A stretch of 64,000 nucleotides of DNA. It comes from Stereum hirsutum FP-91666 SS1 (Eukaryota; Basidiomycota; Agaricomycetes; Russulales; Stereaceae). The translations under genes were made by a program, and so were the position numbers. The notes below the pieces were generated by a model, which was not told the origin of the DNA, made no database searches, and saw nothing but the letters and a program-made list of their open reading frames with translations. Location of the stretch: NCBI RefSeq assembly GCF_000264905.1, contig NW_006763141.1:738600-802599 (forward strand), read 5' to 3'. The first letter of the stretch is position 1, and each line of letters begins with the position of its first letter. Below, piece by piece: positions 11,984-22,799 of this stretch.

Positions 11984-14469
11984 GCCTCGATGACCAGCCG
12001 CTGTCTCAAGACCATGAACGCCAGAACATTCCTTCGAGGTCAGATGAAATTGTCTTCCTCGTTGCACTCGCTCCTGTACTGAAATCGTGACTGTAGACCT
12101 TGTTCTCAAGAGATAAATTCTCATATGTAAGAATAACTTCCTTCTAGACTAATGGGTCTGATCCTTGTATCGAATTCAGGCCAATTCTGCGCTTGTTCGC
12201 TCTTATCGTCGGCATTGACCAGTACGAGCACCTCCCTCACCTCCGTGGTGCTGTCCTCGATGCTGACGCAATGAATCAATACCTACGAGAGTCAATGCGC
12301 ATTCCGAGCCACCATATCCGAACCCTTCGGAACGAGGAAGCCACCCGCCACGAAATTTTAGCATCTCTGAGCGGGTTAGCTACGAGCGCGGATATTAAGC
12401 ACGATGACCCAATCCTCATCTTCTTCGCCGGACATGGGACGGAGGCAGCACCGCCCGACGGTTGGCCTGCTGGTGGAGGGCTGAAACCTCGCATCCAGAT
12501 GTTGTGCCCTTACGATTTCGTACCGCGGACAACTGACAATGAGAACTCTCAAGGCATCCCCGACTTCACCCTAGCCATCCTATTAGACAAAATTGCACGG
12601 TCCAAAGGGAATACCATCGTCAGTCATGTTCGACCTTCATGAATAATAACAATTCCGTTCACTCATGATGTCTTCTCAGACCGTTGTTCTTGATTGTTGC
12701 TACGCTGGTTCCGGTACAAGGCAAGACTGCGAAAGTCCAACGACTTTGGTGCGCGGCATAGATCTCCCCAATGACTATCGCGTCTTGTCCTCCATCGACA
12801 GCGCCATACTCTCCGAAAGTGGCCCTCGTGCGGAACGAATGCTCGCCGGTTTCCAGAATTCGGCACTGCAGTCCCACGTTCTGCTTGCAGCTTGCAAGGC
12901 TGAGCAGCGCAGTAGGGAGACGAAGAGAGGCGGATTCTTCACCACTGCGCTCTTGGGTTTTCTTCTTGCTCGTGCCATCGAAAGCGTTACGTATGAAGAT
13001 CTTATCACCGGCCTTCCTGATATTGTCGGGTAAGTGCGGACAACTATGCACCCAGTTCGAACGCGAGCGATCACAGACTCAGGGGTGTCTTTTCATCTCA
13101 TTTCATCCGTAGCCAGAATCCTCAATGCGAAGGTGCCTACAAGTACAGGACTCTGTTCAACTCCAAGGCGATAGCCTCCAATCGTGTTCTTCAAAGGGTC
13201 ACGCAATCGGAGAGCGGCTCCTATCAGTTAGACGCCGGAAAGACCTTCGGGGTTATGGCTGGCGACAAATACCACGTATACGAGAACCTCGACTCGGAAA
13301 GGCCTATTGGGTCTTTGGTCGTCAGATCTTCTGCAGATACAACCGCTGCGCTACAAGTCGACCCAGACTCCAATCAAAGTCGTATTCCATTCCCGCCCTC
13401 TGGAATCGCCTACGCGCAACGCACTCAAATGGGACCGAGACAAGATCTTACGGTGAAGATCACAGACGACGAACGTCTCTCGGCGGTCAGGCGACTCCTG
13501 GTGGAGAGACTACAGGAGGCGCAGCAAGGCTTCAAGATCATCCTCCTCGACGTGCATGACCCGTCAGTTCCCCATATGACCTTGGTCCCAAAGGGAGATC
13601 ACGTCTCCTTCCGACTCGGGCTCAACGATCAAACATGTCGTGCCCAGGGCCTCACAGATATCTACTGTTGTCGGGACCTCTCGTGCAACGAGCACGATAG
13701 AATCTTCTCCGTCATACTCAGCGCCGCTGCTTTTTACTCCCACCTTGGCCGACTGGTGAGCGAGCGCCACGAGCATGCTGTGCACCTGGAATGTGTTGAG
13801 CTCGCGGTAACTTGGATCGGCCGTCGTGCTGTCGTCCGGGAGAAGGATCCGAAGAAGAATCTCATCGTGGACGGTGCATTGAATGTACTCGCAGGAGATG
13901 GAAAGATATACGGCTTCAAAATAATCAACAGCACCGATCGTCCCTTCTATGCTGCTCTATTCTACTTTGGAGTGAGCGACCTGGCTATCAGTACGTCAAC
14001 TATTTATAGTCGTCGGAAGACTTACCTTGTATATACCTTAGCGCAATCTCGCTATCACGGGCTGATGATCGTTTGCCTTCATCGTATAGCGTCATATTAT
14101 CAGCCGGGTGTGGCCAAGGATCACAATGTTGAATACTCCGTCCCCGCAAGAGGGGAACTCACGATTGGGTATGGATCTGGCGGCGGACAACCGCGGCAAT
14201 ATATTCTACTAGAAGGTCAGAACCTCGACGTTGGGTTCTTAACGCTCTTCCTTTCTACGGAATGGGTTGACTACTCGCATGTCTCGCAACGTTCTCCATT
14301 CGAAGATGGTCGCGCCACCCGCAGCCTTAGTCAAAGCAATGGGATGGCGCTGTGGGATTCAGTCTGCACACCTATTATACAATGGAAGGTGCGTCTGTAT
14401 GAGTTCTGTTTTGCGCCACTCTTAATCATGTTTTATTGACGTCCGTAGGCAACCTCACATAAGCCATAG
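11984..14469 (+). CDS. Caspase-like protein (peptidase C14), cluster copy 1
   Basis: Putative cysteine protease of the caspase/metacaspase superfamily, about 690 residues from the visible exons. The p20-like domain starts LRLFALIVGIDQYEHLPHL. It carries the catalytic His in FFAGHG and, after an intron (12622-12679), the catalytic Cys in LDCCYAGSG. A helical segment follows (HVLLAACKAEQR, GFFTTALLGFL, YEDLITGLPD). The second half (from 13111) begins QNPQCEG, includes KIYGFKIINSTDRPFYAALF, and ends with GELTIGYGSGGG and DVGFLTLFLSTEWVDYS. This module is shared with copies 2 and 3. Seven exons are readable; the last is just seven codons ending at 14469. No upstream ATG is obvious, so the start given is the first splice-supported exon. 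No NACHT, death-fold or zinc-finger prodomain is visible. Confidence 0.8.
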
Positions 14470-15428
14470 CTTACTCTACGGAAAGTTCATACATCTGGGC
14501 TTGACCTTATTGCAAGCGGTTGTCTTCGCCTTCACGTTCTGATTGTTGACGTATCACGATATGGTACTGCTGCCGGCAGTCTGCTTTCACATGCCGAGGC
14601 CATGATTCCGAGGACAAGCACGATGTCTAATATTGTCTGGAATGCCCTTCCGGGTTTGCCAACGATCATAAGTGACCCATTTGTAGGATGTGGGTTCAGG
14701 GTCACCTCGCCACTCAGGCCATACATATTCTCCACTGGCCTGATAAATTGAGCGCGATCGTGTGACACTGTTTACGGGGAGCTGTTTCTACTGCGGCGTT
14801 TCTCCGCACCACTGTTCGTCCTATATTATAGGCCTACCCAGACTGGGCGATGCTATATCAGTCTCGTAAGAGGGCTTTTGAAGATCGGGACTCCCACTCC
14901 ACGCTTCTGTCTACGATGACTCTTCGTATAACGATGTTATCTATGCCTGTAGACCTGCACGCTGCTCGTTTCACGAACCCTTCTCCAAGAAGACCGGTCG
15001 TGCACTTCAGTCCTTAACATGCCATGAACCCCGTCTGTTGTTGGAACATCTCGTGCCCCCATTTAAGTTCAGATTCTCAATCTAAACTACGCACGCAGAT
15101 TCCTCGTTTTCTTTTCTTCTCACATCTACGGTTAAATCTGAATCCATCCCGCGTCTTCTTCCGTTAATGACAGAAATGATACCTCTTGACTCTCTATTTA
15201 TTATATAGGTTCTCATCGATACATATGCCAATGTAAATCTTCGCTTGCCTCGTCCTCAACCTCCCAACGCCCTCGTATTCTCTGCATCTTGTTGTGTGGC
15301 ATCCGACAGGCGCCGGTCCACAGTGACAAAGCACAAGCTATTCCTATGTAAGCTCCACTATCGCTTGAACCCTTGCGCTGGAGCTATAGTACTGACACTG
15401 TATCCAAACTGTAACGACTCATCAATAG
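14470..15428. other. Intergenic between caspase-like copies 1 and 2
   Basis: About 960 bases with no recognised gene. The right end probably holds the promoter and an unresolved leader exon of copy 2: an open frame begins at 15245 but is interrupted by good splice signals, including a donor near 15350 and an acceptor near 15428. Confidence 0.45.
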
Positions 15429-17769
15429 GACTTCGCATTCTGAGCAACGGGAGGCGTATGAACTTCCTTCGACGATTCCATGCAGAGGACCTGACTAACT
15501 ACTCTCCTTCTTACAGTGGCTCCTATGCGCGGCTGTTCGCTCTCATCATCGGAATCGATATATACGAACACAGTCGCATGCCGAATTTGAGCGGCGCAGT
15601 AGCCGATGCGGATTCGGTGTTCAAGTTTGTAAACGAGAAAATGAGTGTCTCACAGGAACGCATCCAGGTTATTCGAAATGAAGCGGCGACTCGTCAGAGC
15701 ATTATCAAGAACCTTTCCCTCCTCGCAGAGGAAAACATTGCCTGGGATATCAGAAAAGGCGACCCCATTCTTATCTTCTACGCAGGGCATGGTGCGGAGG
15801 CAAAGTGGCCCGAAAGATCGTCCGAGGGAATGATACAGATGATTTGCCCATACGACTTCAATCCACAGAAGAACCTTGATCCGGACATGCAAGGTATCCC
15901 CGATCTTACTCTAGCCGCTCTTTTGAATGAAGTTTCCAAGGAGAAGGGCGACAATATTGTCAGTTGACAAGTTTATGAACTTTTCTCATAAACACAAAGC
16001 TAACCTTTTTCCGAGACAAGACGGTCATCTTCGATTCTTGCTATGCTGGCTCTGGAACACGAAATTCGTCCCGCAAAGCACGCGGAGTCAGGCTCGACTC
16101 CAACAGTTACACTATCTTATCACGCCTTGACGATAAAACGCTGCCAAAAATACACCGGCGCTCTGGCCGCCCACTCGATGGATTCGAAAAAGCGGGGTTG
16201 TGGTCTCACGTTCTACTCGCAGCCTGCAAGAGAGACGAGTACAGCTGGGAGGTGGAGGGCCGAGGGCGATTCACGAAGGCCCTTCTTGCCAGTCTTGAGA
16301 CTTATATGAATGGCGAAACTTTGCAAGTCACATATGAAGACCTCATTGAGAATCTCTACCCTCTTGACGAGTAAGCAGACCGGTTCCCTTGCCGTGCCTG
16401 ACTTGAATGGCTGATAGTGGATCACGCCGTGCAAAGACAGCACCCGCAATGCGAGGGTTTCAACAAACATAGGATTCTCTTCAGTAATGAATCTTCCAGC
16501 GCCCAGCGTCACGATCTCACTGTGTACAACGTCCTCACAAATGATGGTTTCTACGCCTTGGACGCTGGCGAGGTCCTAGGGATCACGGACGGATCTATGT
16601 TCAACATATATGCCGACAAATCGCTCACGCAATTTCTGGGAGAGTTTCGTGCCGACACCGTCTCGGTGGCTACCGCCGATTTAGTCAATATCCACGAGAG
16701 GCCAATCGACGCTCCAATCGCCTCTTCCTCATCTGGGCCAGGGCGTGCGTATGCAGTACAGACAGGAGCGGGGAAGAATGATGGGAGGGAGCTGATTGTG
16801 TTGGTCGACAAGGATCTCCCCGAAATCAGGAAACGAGTGGAAAATGAGACGAAGATGAGCATGCGGCTTGGACGACTCAGAATCACCCTCCTTGACACAA
16901 ATTCTTCGTCGCCCGGACCATTTCGACTCGCATTAGTATCGAAGGGAGATAAAGTTACCCTGCATACAAGCACCGATGATTTAATCTGCAACTCCCAAGG
17001 AATCACCTCCATCTCTGTCCACGAACCCGTCAGACGCCACGAGATCGACAAGATCCTAGACCTCATATCAAGAGCCGCGGACATGGCCTTCCATCTTACC
17101 CGGACTTCGGCGTTGGCGAACCCGCTCGACGACCACGAAAATATTCATCTAGAATGTTTCGAGTTACAGCTAATTCATAATCCAAGGCAAGGAACGCAGC
17201 CTCGCATATGCGTGAAAATTCCGAGGGAAAATCTCATCGTAAATGGCGCTCTCAATGTCGCGACGGACGACAACAAGATATACGGCTTCAGCGTTGTTAA
17301 TAACACAGATACTCCCCTCTATGTCGCCTTATTCTATTTCGGTATGAGCGACCTCGCTATCAGTAAGTTGTCTTTCATTATTTAACTGTGTGATCGTTCA
17401 TATATTCTCCGAGTCGCTCTGTTCTTAGTCGCAATTACTTTTTATCATACAGAGTCATACTACGAGCCGACCTCCGCCAGAAACTATAGTGCTGATTATT
17501 GTGTTCGAGCCAAAGGCAGACTGGAGGTTGGGTACGGTGCGGGGGGCGGAAATCCACGACGATACACCTTGGAAGACGGGCAGGACATAGACGTCGGGTT
17601 CTTGAAGCTTTTCCTATCAACGGAGTGGGTTGACTTCTCGAAGATCACGCAGGCAAGAGGTACTGCTCGCGTCGATAAGGGCGTTCCCATAGACCCTGGA
17701 AGCACTCCGGGAAGATGGCACACTGTCACGGTTCCTGTGATACAACGGAAGAGGCGTTGGGGAAAGTAG
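15429..17769 (+). CDS. Caspase-like protein (peptidase C14), cluster copy 2
   Basis: Close paralogue of copy 1 in direct tandem. The exon beginning at 15429 (TSHSEQRE) is spliced in phase to SYARLFALIIGIDIYEHS. The catalytic His lies in FYAGHGAEA and the catalytic Cys, after the conserved intron, in FDSCYAGSG; the metacaspase-like Asp-Ser-Cys here identifies the second Cys of the other copies as the nucleophile. Then come HVLLAACKRDEYSWEVEG and TYEDLIENLYPLD. The C-terminal module starts QHPQCEGFNKHRILF, continues KIYGFSVVNNTDTPLYVALF and RLEVGYGAGGGNPRRYTLE and ends DVGFLKLFLSTEWVDFSKI, with stop at 17769. I saw no disabling stop or frameshift. It lacks the seven-codon last exon of copy 1. 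The true start codon lies further upstream and is unresolved. Confidence 0.8.
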
Positions 17770-18731
17770 CAACGGGACTACTATGGTGAGTGACGGGCTT
17801 GCTCAATCGTTCACACCAGAAATCTATGTAATGACTTCTATACCCTCTCTGAGCAGTTGAACGAGGAAGTACGCCGCTTACGGCAGGGACATATTGGCGA
17901 CAGCCGATGTCAAAACAAGCTCCAGTAACAGAGGTTATGAACTTGAGAAGTTGTTATATCAATATGTTTGCTACCATTCTCGAATCCACGTCTTAGTTTG
18001 TATGGTTCGCCCTTATTGTCTAGGCTGGATTTTACGAAAACTGCGGGATTGTGTCCGACCGTGATTATATCTACATTCATCCTATCGTTGATGTGGGAGG
18101 CCAGTAAACAAGTTGGCCCTGAAATTCTGCGTTGGCGACAATAATCATCACACATCAGCTTTGTTTAATTTGGTCAGCGCTCAGCGTAGATGAGACTTGT
18201 ATCCCATATTAGAACCATCCAGATACAGACCTCTCCATCTGCGAAGTGTTTGCTATACTGCAATTTCCTCGACGGTCACTCTATTCATGTTATGGTAGAT
18301 ATCGATATTTGGTCTGTGAGGTAGGAATCGATTATTCTTCGTGGCAAATTGCTCTCGCCATGCACTCTTCGTGTTTTCCTAAAATAAATTGGTGCTATGC
18401 CCCCGCCTGTCCGCGTACAGCGAGTGCTTATTGGTCTTACAAAGAACTGCATTGTGTAAACGCGTTACAGTCGTATAACTTCGGGATTGAGGCTCGGATT
18501 TTTACTCAAGAGCAACGCTACACATACGATAGCTCAAGATCAGACTAAAAACCTTCATTCCACCGCCGGAATAATTCTTCGACTGTGCACGGATAATGAA
18601 TACATACAATCTGCATAACTTATGTAAATAAGATGCATGCTACTGAACAGCCTTGAACCTGAAGTCCATCAGTTAGAGCTGATTATGATGATGAAATAGA
18701 CTTGAAGATGTCTCACCAGTGAAGTTCGATT
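17770..18731. other. Convergent intergenic between caspase-like copies 2 and 3
   Basis: About 960 bases separating the 3' ends of the plus-strand pair and the minus-strand copy 3. No coding exon, repeat or RNA gene was recognised. Confidence 0.5.
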
Positions 18732-21041
18732 TCATGCAAAGACGCACATTGAGCGGTTTCTGGGCCACGTCACTTTTACGGGAATACAGATAGCATGCCA
18801 TAGAGCCGGAGATTTAGCGGGAGGGTGATATTCCTGATCTATGCGAGCTTGACGCTCAAGTAAATTGATTTTCGAATAATCGGTCCATTCTGTGGAGAGA
18901 TAGAGTTTCAGGAAACCGACGTCGAATTTTTGACCCGTATCGAACGTAAAGTGATGGGATCGGCCGGCGCTCAAGCCATAGCCAATTGCGAGATCACCTC
19001 CGGCAGAGACACAATAGTCCGCCCTGCCGGCCTTCGCTGAAATTGGTTCGTGACACGATTCTAGATAATATTGATGTTTCGGTGAGACTTTTCACGAATG
19101 CGTGATTTCATGTGGATCAGAAAATGATTGGAGGAAAACTTACGAACTACCATCCTGCTCACAGAAAAGTAGAACAACGCGACAAATAGTGGATGTTCGC
19201 TTGGATTGAACACCCTGAAGCCAAAGTACTTGTCATCTCCTCCTGTCACATTCAGGTTACCTCCTTCAAGTTCCACGAGCATCCGTCCATTGGCAATGTG
19301 ATCGTCTGTGGGTTGCAGTTTGAAGACTTCGAGGCGAATGCCGTCACTATTCGGAAGATGGTTGTTCGTACTAGGAAAGCGTCGAAGGTGGGAGTAGAAG
19401 TGGATAGCCTTGGATATAATGTAGGCAAGTTTCCCGTAGCTACGATCGCGTTCGAAGATAGGAGCCGTCGTAGATGCAAAACTGGTGGTCCCCTCACTCT
19501 CGGCAATCCTGAAAGTGAAAAGAATTCGTTGCCGCTCCATACGCACGGCGACATCCGGAGACATCGTCGCGTTGGTGTCCAGGACAGTGATCTTGCCCTG
19601 GAAGCTACCCATCGTCATATCTTTCATCAAGAACTCCCTGAGGGCTCGTAACTCGTCACTGACCGAGACTGTCAACTCCCTCTGTCCTCTCCCCACACCA
19701 GTTTTCACCGCATATAAAGTGGCAGATAATGGAAATGTAACGGCGAAGTCTTCCGTAGAACCATCAGGCCCTAACTCAGCAGATGACGGGGAGGTGGATT
19801 TCACGAAAAATGCGCCAACCGGTTGCAAGCGATTCCTATCGATATAAACATCGAAACGAGCGCCGTCCGTAATCCCAAGAATTTCTCCGGCGTGCAAGTG
19901 GTACGGCTCGTTCGCCATCTTTGAGACTTTGTAGAACACGTCGGGCAGTTTAAAGGTGTCTGCTTCGAATAGCACCCTTGACTTGTCTATACCTTCGCAC
20001 TGAGGGCTCTGACTGTAGACAAAAAAATCATATGGAGAATGAATCAGTTGGGCGTTGGAGACTGTAACATAACATATAATGGTTGTAAAATTATGAACAT
20101 ACTCGGGAATATCATTAAGGCTCATGATGAGGTCCTCGTACGAAATGTTGAATGGATCACCAGTGCTGAGAGCCCGCAGGTGGTCAAGCAAGGCCTTTGT
20201 GAACATCCCTTGGTCGTTATCTTCCCAGCAGGCGCGCCTCTTCTGGCAAGCTGCGAGAAGTATATGGGATGTATTATGTGGCGCGGGAGGTTTGACCTGT
20301 GTACGATGCCAGAGAGGCCTCCGGAACAGATCGTGATCGAGTCCAGGCAGGATGTTGTATCCCTTAGAAAGATGGATACCGCGCACTCTGCGAGTCTGCA
20401 CGAGTGGATTCACAGCCCGAGTAGCCGAACCGGCGTGGCAACAGTCAAAAATCACGGTCTGGAACGACGTACAACAAGACCAAATTAATATTGTCAATGT
20501 CGATAGATAGAGAATTCACTGACAACGTTGTTGCCCTTAGCCATAGAAATACGATTGAGAAGATGACCGAGTGTAAAGTCTGGAATGCCCTGTGCACTGG
20601 CATCCTTACTGTCTCCATCCGCTCGAAAATCATACGGACATATCATCTCAATCGTTTCTCCTCCCAGTAGTTCAGTTTGTGCTCCATGTCCGGCGTAGAA
20701 TATCAGGATTGGGTCGTCGCGCTGGATAACATCGGTGTTGGCTAGCTGTTGAAGCTGTCCTAGGATGTTTGCGCGAGTCGCTGCCTCGTCTAAGAGAGTC
20801 GAGATCCGCTGCTTGGGAACACACATCGATGTCTCCAAGAATGAGCGAACGGCATTGGCATCCGCAACAGCTGCAGAGAGATGCTCGATGTGCTGATATT
20901 TGTTGATCCCAATTATGACAGCGTATAACTGCTGGTATGGACTAGATCGGTTCACGGTGCAGTGAGCCTTGAATCGAGTCGGCAATCAAAGAGTGCTTAC
21001 TTCTTTAGGGCGCTACGAGGAACGTGAAATAGTAAGCACAT
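18732..21041 (-). CDS. Caspase-like protein (peptidase C14), cluster copy 3
   Basis: Inverted third paralogue. A clean start is visible: ATG at 21041 gives MCLLFHVPRSALK, spliced in the family's phase to NPYQQLYAVIIGINKYQH. The catalytic His is in FYAGHGAQTE; the catalytic Cys, after the conserved intron, is in FDCCHAGSATR. Then come HILLAACQKRRACWEDN, GMFTKALLDHL and SYEDLIMSLNDIP, the junction QSPQCEGIDKSRVLF, and the C-terminal module with KYFGFRVFNPSEHPLFVALF, GDLAIGYGLSAGRSHHFTF and DVGFLKLYLSTEWTDYSKI. The product is near 680 residues. Intron positions and phases match copies 1 and 2, showing duplication after the introns were in place. It is more diverged than copies 1 and 2 are from each other, and I found no lesion. 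Confidence 0.8.
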
Positions 21042-22315
21042 TATTCATCATGAACAGAGGTAGACAGTCCCTCACGGTGACTCTGGAACATTCTGTTCGT
21101 CGCTGCTACCGTGCAAACATCTGTGTGAGCTAGAGAAACATTGTAAAAAAATGTCGATAGAAGTACAAAACAGAATAAGTTACTCAAACACGTATTGACA
21201 ACGTCGAAGATTTGTAGTGCTACTCACGTAGACAGAAACCGTAGGACGTTCTTCAGGCAGCCAAGAGCCCTGTGTATCCAGTTGAGTATCATATAAATGT
21301 GACTGACAATAGAAAATGGCGGGGTGGATCAATAGAGAACGAGGAGAGAGGAGGTGCGGGTTGAGGGATGGGTAGGGATACTGATGGCGTGGATGAGAGG
21401 CAGGCGCAGAGGTTTTCTTATCGGAACAAAGGTATCTTAGAGGGTGATACCTGGTGCCCGATGGACAACAGAAAGTCAGTGACGAACCCATATGGAAGCA
21501 GATATTGGCCTCCTGGGGAATGGTCTATCATAGCATCGGCACAATTTGACAGCGTCTACCGGCACCACAGCGTATCTGTGTGTTTCGTCCTGGGATCCTA
21601 GTACCTCAACCCCGCGGACAACGATAAAACAAGGTGTGTTTGGACCTTTTGCCATCCCCTTCTGTCCATCTCGGGAACAGCGTATCAAATCCGAATGCAA
21701 GGGCAGAAGCGAATTTGCGAGCTAGCATTTGAGGCTGTGGAAGCGATGAGCTATTGACAGCTTCCAGGATTGATGACTGCTTACCTCAGGATCTATGATC
21801 ACGATAGGCCCCCAAGCGTCGATATTAGAGCACGTCGTCAAACTTTGGCGACTATTACCCGTTGCTTTGCCTTGCAACTGTGCATGTCTCTTGATGTTAC
21901 CGCGATCGAGGGTCATCTCACAGAAAAAAATAAAGAGCCGTTTAAGTACACGACCACGAGAGAAGCAGAAGATGGTCAAAATGTGTACTGGATGACCCCC
22001 CGTAGAGGTTTTGTGCAAATCCTAGAGGTGCATTCTGTAAGGACACATGCTGAAATGTTTCGTGAAGTCGGAATAGAGCGGTAAGACTACAGTCGAACCC
22101 TCGGTCATCCAAGGGGCAGTGCCGCTCTACCTTGATCTGCAGTGGAACTTCCTTGTATAACGCTCTACTCCCGATGATATTCTCGAACGCGCGCACAGCA
22201 TCACAGTAGTCTTGATGCGATGATTGTTGTATTCACGCTTCGTCCAGTGAGCGAAAGCCTGAAGTCTTCGGTTTGTCATCTGCGGGAAGCGAAAGAATAA
22301 CGAACCACTTCACGG
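21042..22315. other. Upstream of copy 3; mostly non-coding
   Basis: Presumed promoter of caspase-like copy 3, followed by DNA with weak open frames. One minus-strand stretch (21942-22196, including AFENIIGSRALYKEVPLQIK) looks mildly protein-like and could be a later exon of the orphan frame at 22316-22510, but I could not join them without a stop. Confidence 0.35.
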
Positions 22316-22510
22316 CTAGTTCCCTTCCGCATATTCAAGCAGGTTACCCGACGAAAAGACCTCCGTTGAGAGCAGACGGGTAGAGCGTAGGTGCAGAAGG
22401 AAGTCTGCCATAGTATGCCCTGAGAAATACAGGCCATGCTGTACATAGTTCCATGTAATAGGAGTTAGCGGGCCCGCAGCCCATTGGGAGGACGTGTTGT
22501 CGGTGGCCAT
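22316..22510 (-). CDS. Orphan short reading frame, possible first exon
   Basis: ATG at 22510 opens MATDNTSSQWAAGPLTPITW and continues as a well-composed peptide (YVQHGLYFSGHTMADFLLHL). A good donor (gtaacc, at about 22347) follows TEVFSS, with an acceptor (ttcccgcag) about 65 bases on, so this is more likely the first exon of a spliced gene than a 64-residue protein. The continuation reads DDKPKTSGFRSLDEA and then needs another intron that I could not place. No family recognised. It lies between caspase-like copy 3 and the LINE. Confidence 0.3.
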   Translation of the reverse strand: MATDNTSSQWAAGPLTPITWNYVQHGLYFSGHTMADFLLHLRSTRLLSTEVFSSGNLLEYAEGN

Positions 22511-22799
22511 AGTCTCGACTCGAACAAACGCTCTACCCCCGCTTGCCCAATGAGCTCAAGCTATGGCGGCGGATGATTCAATTCTGGTTTTATTATTAGC
22601 TCCTGGTGAGAAGCCGATACAGCATCAAGCACAGCGTTCACGAGCGAAGACCAGGTGCCAGAAATACAACCCTTCCTAGAGATGCCCAATTGTATCATAA
22701 AAGCTGTATCGTGGAACTCAACATCCAGCCGCGTAAAACCAAGGCTGACATTTGAACTAGCGGTACCTCTGTTGTGCTTATGGTCACGACGAATCCTTG

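Noticed and set aside
15245..15520. Using the ATG-less open stretch from 15245 as the N-terminus of caspase-like copy 2
   Set aside because: Strong acceptor signals at 15428 and just before the first beta strand, matched by introns in the other copies, show that much of it is intronic.
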